Part shown: positions 24,417 to 34,146 of the stretch, in pieces
Position numbering within the stretch: the stretch's first letter is position 1
How the letters are laid out: every line of letters starts with the position of its first letter
NCBI GenBank assembly: GCA_023091665.1
Contig: JALJCQ010000012.1
Location: 1,612,001-1,676,000 of the forward strand
Direction: 5' to 3'
Length of the DNA stretch: 64,000 bases
DNA from: Pythium myriotylum
Lineage: Eukaryota; Oomycota; Peronosporomycetes; Pythiales; Pythiaceae
Position numbers and translations under genes: made by a program
Notes under the pieces: generated by a model
Database searches by the model: none
What the model saw: the letters and a program-made list of their open reading frames with translations, nothing else
Told to the model about the DNA's origin: nothing

Positions 24417-25503
24417 CCACCTTCTACATTTTTGCCCTCAAAACACCACGCCCAACAACAAAATCCACTCCACATTACCTCCAACCACATCCCCTCGCAC
24501 CCTTGCCGACGCATCCCCTCACCCTGCACACACCACACAACCACTCCGTATCCCCAAACTACCCACACACGTGTCAAACGCACTCGTGCGCATCCCGCGT
24601 GCGTCGTTTCCGTCCGATCTCGTTTTGACCAGTTTTGACCACCCCGTTCTTAGTGCCCCACCACTGCTGCAGCCCTCCCTGCCTGCCTCGCCGCCACGCT
24701 AAGACGCGAGAACTGACACTCTACACAGCGAACTATGCCACGCCCGCCCTCGTCCCAGGGCAGCGCCAGCCAACCCGCGCACCAGCTCTGGGCCCATCGC
24801 TGACTCGTGCTGCGCCGCGCGGACACTCAACACCACGCGGGCACGCGACAAACAACCTCCGACAGACTCTTGCGCCCACCACACGACGCCTCGACCAGGC
24901 CACTTGCCAATCAGATTGACTTGGGTATCGCTCCACCATTTCCCCCTGCTTGGGGCCACCACTGGGGTCTGGTCCCTTGGAAACCGGAACCATGTCTGCA
25001 CCGGGGTCTAGTCTCCTTGGAAACCGGATACATGTCTGCCTGCTGCTCATCTCTCGACACTTTTTGGTAGCCCACCCGTGCTTTGTGTCCCCTGTCTCTT
25101 GTGCCTCCTGTGTTTCCTGTGGTGCCCTCTGTGTTTCCTGTGGTGCCCTCTGTGCTTCCTGTGGTGCCCTCTGTGCTTCCTGTGGTGCCCTCTGTGCTTC
25201 CTGTGGTGCCCTCTGTGCTTCCTGTGGTGCCCTCTGTGCCCTCTGTGCGTCATCAGAGAAAGGTGCGGTAGAGGCGTGAGCGACAGCGTAACGAGATGGA
25301 GATTGGTGTTGGTGCAACGATGGGGTCTGGTCGCGTTCTGTGTGTTGTATGTTAGTTTGCTTGTTTTGTGGGTTGTACTTGGTCGTTTGCGTTGGTTCTT
25401 GGCTGTTTGTGTGCGTGACGGTGTCTATTGTGTGGTGGTGGTGGTTAGATGTGTGCTGGGGGTAGTTTTGTGTGTGATTTTGTGGCGAGTACCTCGGTAA
25501 TTC

Positions 25504-25585
25504 GTCAGCGTGCCCGAGCGGTCCAAGGGGGTAGACTCAAGTTCTACTGTGTTCGCACTCGTGGGTTCAAATCCCACCGCTGACA
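25504..25585 (+). tRNA. tRNA-Leu(CAA), array copy 15 (last)
   Basis: Same sequence and fold as copy 1. Longest minisatellite (VVAAAA). The spacer after this copy has a private change (GCGCCACGCGG instead of GCGCCGCGCGG) that is also found in the inverted arm at 35.3 kb. Confidence 0.97.
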
Positions 25586-25847
25586 CCACCTTCTACATTT
25601 TTGCCCTCAAAACACCACGCCCAACAACAAAATCCACTCCACATTACCTCCAACCACATCCCCTCGCACCCTTGCCGACGCATCCCCTCACCCTGCACAC
25701 ACCACACAACCACTCCGTATCCCCAAACTACCCACACACGTGTCAAACGCACTCGTGCGCATCCCGCGTGCGTCGTTTCCGTCCGATCTCGTTTTGACCA
25801 GTTTTGACCACCCCGTTCTTAGTGCCCCACCACTGCTGCAGCCCTCC

Positions 25848-26990
25848 CTGCCTGCCTCGCCGCCACGCTAAGACGCGAGAACTGACACTCTACACAGCGA
25901 ACTATGCCACGCCCGCCCTCGTCCCAGGGCAGCGCCAGCCAACCCGCGCACCAGCTCTGGGCCCATCGCTGACTCGTGCTGCGCCACGCGGACACTCAAC
26001 ACCACGCGTGTCAGATATTTCAATAAAATATTTTTAGTGGGAAAGCAATTGTAGGTTTCCAACGAATTTGGCAGATATGTGCGCCAAAACACCGACCAGA
26101 GGTCTTCTGGAATGGTCAGTCTTCGGCTGCGTCACACACGGACTGATGCTTAGACAGAAGAGCTGATGGGTGGCATTCAGAATGAGCTTCTCTTTTTCGA
26201 GAACGAGTCGCTTCTCCGCAGTGAGAAGTAGCCAAAGACGACCTAGAAAGCCCTGTTTGCATTTGCCAAGCGACTCATACGTGGCGGAGTTCCAATTCAC
26301 TTGAAGGCACTCGAGCAAAACCGCCCCCATCAGAGCTGCGTGGCATTGAAGGTGTTCGCGCGCTAAGACTGGAGGACGAATTGTACTTGGTTGGTGCTGT
26401 CAAATTCGTCAACTCTGACCACTGTTTGTGCTGGAGCTGCGTGACGGGAGTAACACTACTTGCGAAGATAATATCGGAACACTCGATGAGATGACATGGG
26501 TCGTCTGCTCTGTGCGTTAGTTCGAGATCAAAGGACATAGTCAGTCCAATAAAGACTGCAAGACGAGGGCTATAACAATAGTCGATGAGGTCTAAAGCTG
26601 TGGAGACGACGAAGAAATATGCAACTTTGTGAGGGAAACAATGTGCAACACACGTCGAGTAGCTGAGTTTGATTGTAACCCATGTCCACTCTTGATGTGG
26701 GTTCTTCCATTTTCATGGTACTGTGACGGATTTGAAATTGAAGTCGTGAATACAGGACATATAGCGCACAGTTAGAGCAAACAACGACAGAGTACAACCG
26801 CTTGGAATGGGCTGCTTGTGAGCTCCAACCATGCATTCCCATGTAGTGCACGGATCACGACGAAAGGCATTTTGAGTATGCACGGATCACGACGAAAGGC
26901 ATTTTGAGTATGTGGTTCAGATGACAATTAGCGGTGCTGATGAGCTCGTATAACGTAATCTCTTCGGTTGGATATTCGTGCAAGTGATAG
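25848..26990 (+). repeat. Inverted-repeat arm 1, starts inside the last tRNA unit
   Basis: This segment recurs, reverse-complemented, at 30172-35485. It contains the last ~160 bp of array spacer (25848-26008) and about 980 bp of non-array sequence. The arm holds an uninterrupted counterpart of the Harbinger insertion site (CAAACTCAGCTACTCG on the opposite strand, near 26670). A 32-bp direct duplication lies near 26852-26915 (GCACGGATCACGACG...). Two minus-strand frames (26538-26275 and 26330-26034) are identical in the other arm, but no protein family is recognised in them. Confidence 0.9.
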
Positions 26991-26999
26991 CATTACGAA

Positions 27000-28555
27000 T
27001 ATGACATCGTGATGGTGACACACCCTGAACTGGACATCAACATCCGACTCTCGCTTCATTTTTTTCATTGAGGTGAATGTTTTCTCGTCATCAAAATCAA
27101 GTGAGTCTCGTATGCAAGATCATGAGTAGGATCACTCAGAACCAGGTAGAGGTCGATCACACTGTTTGTTCGTGGACGAGCCATGGATCAATCACGAGTG
27201 ATCACTGAGACTCGGGTTTGTTAGTGGTTCAAGCCAATGGATCCCCTAGGATGTACTGGTGTTTCAATGCTTTGCCGAGAATTCGTTGGCAGTGTGTCTC
27301 TCCCGACGGGTCGGTTGAAGACCCGATCTGGTCAATAGTATGGCCTCGATCTTGCACTGGAGGATGAAGACATAACCGTGCTTTCCGTAATCTCGAAGCT
27401 TTTCTGCACGTTTGGCACGAGGCCATTGAGATCGCCATCATCCCGATCCGATCTCATGATGGCCTTTAGTGGCCTTGGTGCCACATGACAGGCGTTTCAG
27501 GTTGTTGGTGACGACAAGAACGAGTATCGATATATCCGAACTGACATGGGTTTTCACCACGGGTCATTTGTAAGTAGTGGACGCTCGTCACTAAGATCAG
27601 CCATCCAGAAGTTTAACTCCATGCCTAAATGGTCGCTGGTGTGGACATATGAGTGCCAGGCTCAGCCCATGAAACATGAACGACGACGTGAAGATTATGA
27701 AAAATACGTTTGTGCGACGCGGCGCGGCGCTGCGGCATATGGGTCCAACTCAAGGGGATTAGGATCACCATCCATTGATTGATCATATACCCTAACTAAT
27801 CGTCCAGTTGTGTCAGATGGATCGATACAACTCACTCCCATCATACTCGAATGTTTAAGTCCAATGGTGATATTGATATGCTGGGGTTCCCGAGTGGCAA
27901 CAAGCCATTGTATCGCTGAGAGGAAGCAGGAGTTTGACCTCGTTAGTAATCTAGAGGTCGTTCACAAGGCTTGTATTTTTAAAATCAATTTTGTGCACAA
28001 GCAAACCAATACTTACGTCGATGCATCGCTTGAGATTAGTGTAAGTCTCGCAACGGCAGAACTCGGACGTCGTTCTATCCGAGTGCACCAATCATTTTCC
28101 CCACTGGTTCTGTTGCACAAAAATACCTTGGCGCAGCATCGAATCAACGAAGCGAATCCGTTCTGTGACGATCCCAACCAGTCACCAACATAGGTATGCA
28201 AGAAGCAAGAAGCTCCTCGTGGCACTCGGGAGCCTAATCCATGACATTCGGCTCGACTGCCACGCCGAACTCGGGCCACCAACGAACTCCACAACCCCAG
28301 GACGGTCACCCCTTGGATCCCGCGTCGGCACTACCGACCGTTGCATAAAGTATGTGTGCCTTGGATTTTTCCCACTCTCGATTTCTCACGATAGCACTCA
28401 AGTCAATGCAATCTGCTGTCGGTCCTAGTCGAGTTTCACCCCGCCAAGTGCGTGGCAGTTATAAAATTCAACAACGTTAACCAACCTAGTGGGTTACGGA
28501 CGTGATCGATTATTGACCAATGGACGCTCACGAAAGCCCGAATCCAAGACCGCGC
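27000..28555. other. Spacer between the inverted arms, no recognised gene
   Basis: Open frames on the plus strand at 27546-27782 and 27810-28193 have no motif I can name. They precede, in the same orientation, the retroelement remains at 28.56 kb, so they may be decayed gag. That is only positional inference. Confidence 0.3.
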
Positions 28556-28559
28556 TGCG

Positions 28560-29930
28560 TCTGACGCATGCGCGAAGAGGACGATCCGAGTGGTCGAGCG
28601 CCTCGCCTCACGGTGACCAAGTGTGCCAAGCCGTTGGAATTGACAGTATGATTCAACCAGAAATCTGTCATCCCCCGGCGTATCACCAAGTTGAAGATCC
28701 ATCTCGATGGATTTCCAGCCTATGAAACGAAAATTTTTGTTCTCAATGTTCCCGATGAGAAATAATGATCTGTTAGGGAAGCCGTGAATCCCAAAATCGA
28801 CTGGGGGAGCAAGACGCTTCGCTCCTGCGATTCCTCCAATCACACTCTTTTGCGCCCGTCTGTGCATGAAGGGTTACCCCCGAGTCATTGGTGGCGCACG
28901 GATACAAGCGTACCCGTGGTCCGGCACCGCACAAGCCCCCATGACCCACGAGAACCTCACGATGTTCTACAGCAAGCAAGCACGCTTGACCAAGTGGGGC
29001 GACACCAAGGTGATTACACCCAAGCAGTTGTGCAAGGTCAAGTTCTCTGGCGGGGATTTCATGTTCGTCGGCCACGTCGGAGAAGTCCGAGCGCCAACAC
29101 CACGTGCACTGGGATACGCTACGCGGGTTGCTCGTGGAACCGGATATAGTAAAGTGCACAAACATCCTCTGTTTTTTTTCCGACCCGAGCTCCCTTTCAC
29201 ACCAAAAACACACACGTTCGATGTCGAGGCTACGATTGAGCTGAGGTGATGATTCTCCAGTCGCTCGGAAGCAGTATTGGTTCAGCGAAGATGCCAAGCA
29301 AGCGATCGTGAATGGACGGCATAAATGCTCCACACGGGAATGATCCTCCTGTACAAAACGCTGCTCTCATCCCCAATGTCAAGGCAGTAACCTGGCGCAT
29401 GGTGGACAACTTTCGCGCCATCAACACGCGCGTGTAAATTCCTGCGACCCCCGTCCCTAGCAAAGAAGACATTTAGACGCGATGGCGGGAGCACGACTAT
29501 TCTAGGCAATAGATCTTCAGCGGGGTTTTCCAAGTTCAATTGCGGGAGTGACATCCCCGGCACGGTGTTCTCTACCTCTGACGGCCTTTCCGAGTATCTA
29601 TCTCGTGACACCGATGGTACTAACATCCAGCCCATCCATGTTCAACGGACTCATGCCGTCCTTGATTGAGGAACAGCGCGGGTTCTACCGCATCAACTTT
29701 GACGACCTCTTCGTTTTCACGAAGACCGACTCTGCGGCTGGTCATCTCGAGGCGCTCGACAAGGTCCTCGCTTGCTGCCAGGAAACAACTGCTCTACATA
29801 AAACTGGCGAAGTGAACGTTCTGCGACGAGGAGATCCCATGCATCGGCGACTTATATCTAGGTCTGAGGAAGCCGGACGTTTGTGCGTACCCAGATTTCT
29901 CGACTTGCACAATTTGTTTTTTTTTCAAGC
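28560..29930 (+). pseudogene. Ty3/gypsy-type pol fragment (protease to reverse transcriptase), pseudogene
   Basis: Plus-strand reading gives a protease-linker region (HLDGFPAYETKIFVLNVP near 28700, then NPKIDWGSKTL at 28790) and reverse-transcriptase blocks: WRMVDNFRAINTR near 29396 followed in frame by a stop, and a palm-like INFDDLFVFTKTDSAAGHL near 29700, then VLACCQE. At least three in-frame stops and several frame changes separate these blocks. The Phe-Asp-Asp in the palm is the YxDD-type catalytic motif. The piece ends abruptly near 29930, next to an inverted scrap of the tRNA unit. No integrase was found. Confidence 0.65.
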
Positions 29931-29954
29931 ACCATGACACCACCACTCTCAGTC

Positions 29955-30163
29955 ATATCGGACTGAAACGACACACGAGGGTGCGTTTGACACGTGTGTG
30001 GGTAGTTTGGGGGCCCGAAGTGGTTGTGTGGTCTGTGTAGGGCGAGGGGATGCGTCGGCAATGGTGCGATGGGACGTGGTGGGAGGTAATATGGAGTGGA
30101 TTTTGTTGGTGGGCGTGGTGTTTGGAGGGCAAAAACGTAGAAGGTGGTGTCAGCGGTAGAATT
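29955..30163 (-). repeat. Diverged fragment of the tRNA-Leu unit, inverted
   Basis: On the minus strand this reads from the last ~10 nt of the tRNA (CCGCTGACACC) into the downstream spacer (CACCTTCTACGTTTTTGCCC, then the CA-rich spacer to CGTTTCAGTCCG). It differs from the array consensus at many positions, so it is older than the current array or was not homogenised with it. It abuts the start of inverted arm 2. Confidence 0.85.
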
Positions 30164-30693
30164 TTGATTGCCATCGCTTGCACGAATATCCAACCGAAGA
30201 GATTACGTTATACGAGCCCATCAGCACCGCTAATTGTCATCTGAACCACATACTCAAAATGCCTTTCGTCGTGATCCGTGCACTACATGGGAATGCATGG
30301 TTGGAGCTCACAAGCAGTCCATTCCAAGCGGTTGTACTCTGTCGTTGTTTGCTCTAACTATGCGCTATATGTCCTGTATTCACGACTTCAATCTCGAATC
30401 CATCACAGTACCATGAAAATAGAAGAACCCACATCAAGAGTGGACATGGGTCACAATCAAACTCAGGCCCGTTGTCAACCCACCGCATGCGAGCGCATGT
30501 GACACCTAACCCACGCCGCATGCGGTCGCACCGGTTGACACGACTTGAACGTTTGAAAACATCGGATTTTGGTTGGCTGAAATCCACACAGCGATATTTG
30601 AAAAAGCCCGCGAGAGAGCCCACGAAAAACTTGGAGCCCTCGCGCTGAGCAGGTTGCATTCTCCAAAGCTTCAAGAGCGAGCAGAAGACGAAA

Positions 30694-32131
30694 ATGAGCG
30701 AAGAGAGTTTCGACTCCATGCCTCTCTCGCAGGTTGAGATGGCCTGGGGCAAGCACACCATCGCGAGCATCCTCGAGATCGCGATGAGGCCGCCAGCTAA
30801 CTACGCGAGGCAGAGGGCCGACGACATCCGAAAGGAATGCCCGAGGCGCTCACTCAACTTGCCGGGTGGAATGAACAAGGATGGCCGTATCGCATGGCTG
30901 CAGCTCGATGATGCTCGCTGCCGAGTGTATGCGCAGTCGATTGGGGCACCAACCTCAAGCGCGACGCCCCGGGAGCCCAGCCGCCAGCCGGGATGCATGT
31001 TTCGTCTTGTGAACGTGCTGACGTCGGACGAGTTTGCCGAGCGATTCACCAGAAGCGGTATGCTGCTGGATCCCGAGCAAGCGATGATGGTGAGATCATG
31101 CCTGACGAATCCTTGATCAACGTAGGCGACTCGTACAGCAGGAGCGATCTTGACGGCCAAGAAAATCCGAGAATGGAATTCTGGGAAGACGTTCGAGCCG
31201 CGTTTATTCAGCCTCGTGCAGAATGGGGAGGGTTCCGCGAGAATGACTTGCTGTTCGCTGGCATCTTTCCAGATGTTATTGTCCCGCACAGTGCTGGTAG
31301 GCTTGAAAAGATGTGGAAGGAACTGAACAATGCGTACACGGAAACATGTGGGCGATGGCGACTTTCGGGGAACGACACGAACTTCAAGGCATTCATCCAC
31401 AGTCGACTTGACGTGCTCTACCTCTCCTACTGTCTGAAGGTAAGCGCCCGAAACCGACGACAAGTACGTCACACTTACACATGTTCTCTCTGTTGGAGGA
31501 AAAGACAAACTTGATCAGTTTTGTTCGTGGTGGACTCTTTGAAGAGGATGAATACGACACGTTCGAGGATGAACTGCACCCGAGACGATCAGAGCTGACT
31601 GAAGACATCGAATTCCGCTCTCCGGTGACGACTCCAGTCGGGAAAGGTCGCGTGCTGCGTGAGAGAACACCCACCAAGCCGTCCGCCTCGGCTCGTGCCA
31701 CGTCGTCACCTGCGCCTAAGACTCCAGCAAAAACACCACGATCCAAAACTAAGCACAGCGCCCGCGGCACCCCCGATTCCCACTCCAAGACGTCGTCCAA
31801 GAAAGCCAAGACTACTCACAAAGTGTCTCGGCGCACGAAGACGATTGAAGAATCCAGCGACGCGATGCAAAATCTCTCGAACACGCTGATCCGGCTGATT
31901 GAAGTTCAACCAGTGCATCCCGTCCAGCCAACAAGATCGGTGCCTCCAAGTGAACCGCCGAAGCGGTCGGAGTTATTCACGCTCATGGGCACCATTCGAG
32001 ATCAAATAGCATCCATCAAGACTCAGCTCGCAACGGCAACAAGGGAAGACGCGGAGCGGCTCGCTGAAGACATCGATCTGTACCTCGAGGAACGCAAGCA
32101 GCTCATGAAACAGTGTGGCGGATCGGATTGA
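30694..32131 (+). CDS. Harbinger accessory (SANT/Myb-like) protein, three exons
   Basis: Reading join(30694..31057, 31126..31439, 31499..32131) gives 436 residues. Intron 1 (68 bp) begins GTATGC and ends GTAG; intron 2 (59 bp) begins GTAAGC and ends GGAG; each restores one continuous frame. The N-terminal half contains blocks typical of the second protein of oomycete Harbinger elements (RLVNVLTSDEFAERF, FWEDVRAAF, KMWKELNNAYTE, RLDVLYLSYCLK). The middle is acidic then Lys/Pro/Thr-rich and probably disordered; the last ~60 residues form a likely coiled coil (DQIASIKTQLATATREDAE). Such proteins are thought to bring the transposase to the DNA ends. The start at 30694 is the first ATG in frame and lies 228 bp from the left terminus. 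The frame has no stop or shift, so the copy looks intact. Confidence 0.75.
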
Positions 32132-32134
32132 CCG

Positions 32135-32930
32135 TCTCTAAGGAATAACCACGGTTTGGTTTGTACATGCATAACTCCATTGAATAGATGTTGCTGTAGT
32201 TGTAACTGGGAGCATTTTTCATTTCAGGGATGTATCCAAGTTCACAGCCACGGGCACGCTTGGTTCCATGACAGCATTTGCTACGAGCGTCACTACTTCG
32301 AGTGCGCGACCACGGGCAGCGAGCGCGCCGGCGCCATGCACGTCTTCAGCACAGCATTCGCGCCATGCAGCTCACTCGTGGTGATCCCACAACCACCAAG
32401 CGTGCTCAAGAAGCTGTAGTCGCTCGCGCTCTCGTCCCATCTCAACAAAGTTTTGATCTCGAGCCACTCGTTGGCACTCCACACCGGCCACAAGATGGAG
32501 TCATCGCACGTGCTCTGAGATACCTACAGCAGTCCCGCGCTACAGACCTGGCGCAAGATCGTCTTGGCCGAGGGCGGGGAACTTGTGCAGTGCAGAGTCG
32601 ACATCATGGCCGGCCACATATATCGGCTAGACGTGCCCAAGCGCCAGCAATAACAGACCAGTGGTCAACTCGACCGTTCACGGGTTGATAGCCCCGCGGA
32701 CCCTATGAATTTGTGACTCAACACGGCAATACACATCGAAAGGATGATGAATTATGCATCAAAGGCGAATCTCGCTTTCAATACTGATGAGGTTACTACT
32801 CCTTGGACTTCTTCTCCTTCTGCTTTCTGGCGCGGTTCTGGATTGATCGTACCAAGTTGTGGTTTGCAATGTGCTGCACCAAACTGGCGCGGATTGGCTC
32901 GTCGCCAACCTCGAGAGTGTCGACCAACGC
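32135..32930. other. Convergent intergenic region of the Harbinger element
   Basis: Between the 3' ends of the accessory and transposase genes. Plus-strand frames (32156-32419, 32278-32688) have biased composition and no motif. Nothing else is seen. Confidence 0.4.
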
Positions 32931-32933
32931 CAC

Positions 32934-34146
32934 TCATTGATGCTCGTCTTCGTCATCGCTGGCATCTGGAACTTCTTCTTCAAGAGTCTCATCGTACGAG
33001 ACGTCTGTGTCTTTGTTGAGTGTTCGAACCTCGTGCAGCAGAGCCTTGGAGGTTAATGGCTTGTGATGACGAATTCTTTCGTCGATGCAGAAGTTGTGCA
33101 GTCTGCAGTCTCATACAGGCCGAGATGACGGCGGGGCATGACGAGAGCTTGACACCAAGTGGACTCTGCAATATCCGCCACTTGTTGACCAATAAGCCGA
33201 ATCCCATTTCGACTCTGATCCGCAACTGGCTGAGAGAGAAGTTGTAGCTGTCTCGCTGGACACTTTTTCCAACTTGAGCCTTGTTGTACGGCGTCATCAC
33301 AACTCTTGTCTGGGTGTACGCATTATCCCCAACGACGAAGTAGGGACCTTCCATGCTGTCCAAGAACGTGCTCAAACTCCACTTCTTGAAAGCCATTGCA
33401 TCATTCATCCCTCCGGGGCAGCGGATCGCGAACGCTGTAAATCGAGACGCGTGGTCAACACAAGCTTGAACGTTCAGTCCATACTTCTGATAGTGGCCGG
33501 AGAAAAACGACACAACACGTCCACACTCGGTCCTGCTGGGCACACGAATAGGACACAGCCAACCGTCAATAGCTCCAATGCATCCTTGAATGATACCTTT
33601 CGTGCTGAGCGAAGCAAATCCCACAGATGCTGCCTTCTTCTCGGAAGCTGTGACTGGGAACTTGGGCTTCAACTCAGGCGCCTTGTTGGTGGCGGCAATG
33701 ACACGACAAAGAATGCGATAAAAGGTTGATGCGGTGACGCCAGTGAGGAGCCGAATATGCTTATAGTGACCACCGGCAAGCCAGCTCAGACAGCACTGGA
33801 GCATGCTCGCTGGACACAGAGGCTTCTGTCCCGGCGTTCGCCTTGCTGACTGGAGTGCGTCGAAGGATAGATGGGGCCCGACGATTTGCAGCAGACGTTC
33901 GAAGCTTGAGATGTCCATACGATAGTAACTTCGGAACTCGGACTCGTACAGAAGTGCGTCAGCATGGGAGGTCCAGCACATTCGCTTTCGCACCACTTCT
34001 TGTCTCTCGCTGGGTGATGTTGCACGCGCGATCTCGAGCATGGATGGAACGACCGCGCAAACGATCTTGGTGATGAGATCTTTGCTGATGACACTTCCAC
34101 TCGGAAGAGAGGCAATAGATCCACACGAACGCGAGAGGCTCGGCAT
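32934..34146 (-). pseudogene. PIF/Harbinger transposase (HARBI1-like DDE_4) with a 7-bp frameshift
   Basis: From ATG at 34146 a single frame runs through the catalytic core: first Asp in GAIDGWLCPI, second in VVGDNAYTQ, and the Glu in RIRVEMGFGLLVNKWR, so the triad is present. Near the C-terminus the family expects LHNFC; the sequence has a tandem TGCAGTC pair on the plus strand (33097-33103 and 33104-33110) exactly there, which shifts the frame. The original frame, ending in an acidic tail and a stop at 32934, is still open beyond the shift; the shifted frame ends at 32989. A further 66 codons are open upstream of the chosen start but look non-coding. The DDE nuclease core is complete; the loss affects only about the last 55 residues. 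Confidence 0.85.

Larger units (their letters stand above)
8947..26008 (+). repeat. Tandem array of fifteen ~1.15-kb tRNA-Leu(CAA) units
   Basis: Fifteen head-to-tail units, with spacings between successive tRNA starts of 1148, 1148, 1148, 1106, 1147, 1147, 1148, 1148, 1106, 1148, 1148, 1106, 1106 and 1169 bp. Unit order: ACAAACAACC start, two direct copies of a ~35-bp phrase containing CCTTGGAAACCGGA, a 21-bp minisatellite, a GT-rich stretch, the tRNA gene, a T5 terminator, then a CA/CCC-rich spacer ending CAACACCACGCG. Length differences are whole minisatellite units (minus 42 or plus 21 bp) plus single-base deletions. The left edge (8947) and right edge (26008) fall at the same unit phase, so the array holds an integral number of units. 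Apart from minisatellite and point variants the units look identical, which implies ongoing homogenisation. Confidence 0.97.

Noticed and set aside
9581..25585. An intron or suppressor character of the tRNA-Leu genes.
   Set aside because: The anticodon stem is uninterrupted, the loop is seven bases and the anticodon CAA reads a normal Leu codon.
8947..26008. Dozens of recurring open frames in the tRNA array (for example minus-strand 187-codon frames rich in RAPQEAQ repeats and plus-strand 102-codon frames rich in SCGALC).
   Set aside because: They stay open because the 21-bp minisatellite is a multiple of three, so several overlapping frames on both strands are open together. They overlap the tRNA gene or its flanks, show no domain, and recur only because the DNA unit recurs.
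8947..26008. The array as an assembly collapse or expansion artefact.
   Set aside because: Units differ by minisatellite number, point changes and single-base deletions in a structured order, which an artefact would not produce; the exact copy number still needs long reads.
28436..28867. The 143-codon minus-strand frame.
   Set aside because: It is the antisense shadow of the gypsy protease-linker region on the plus strand.
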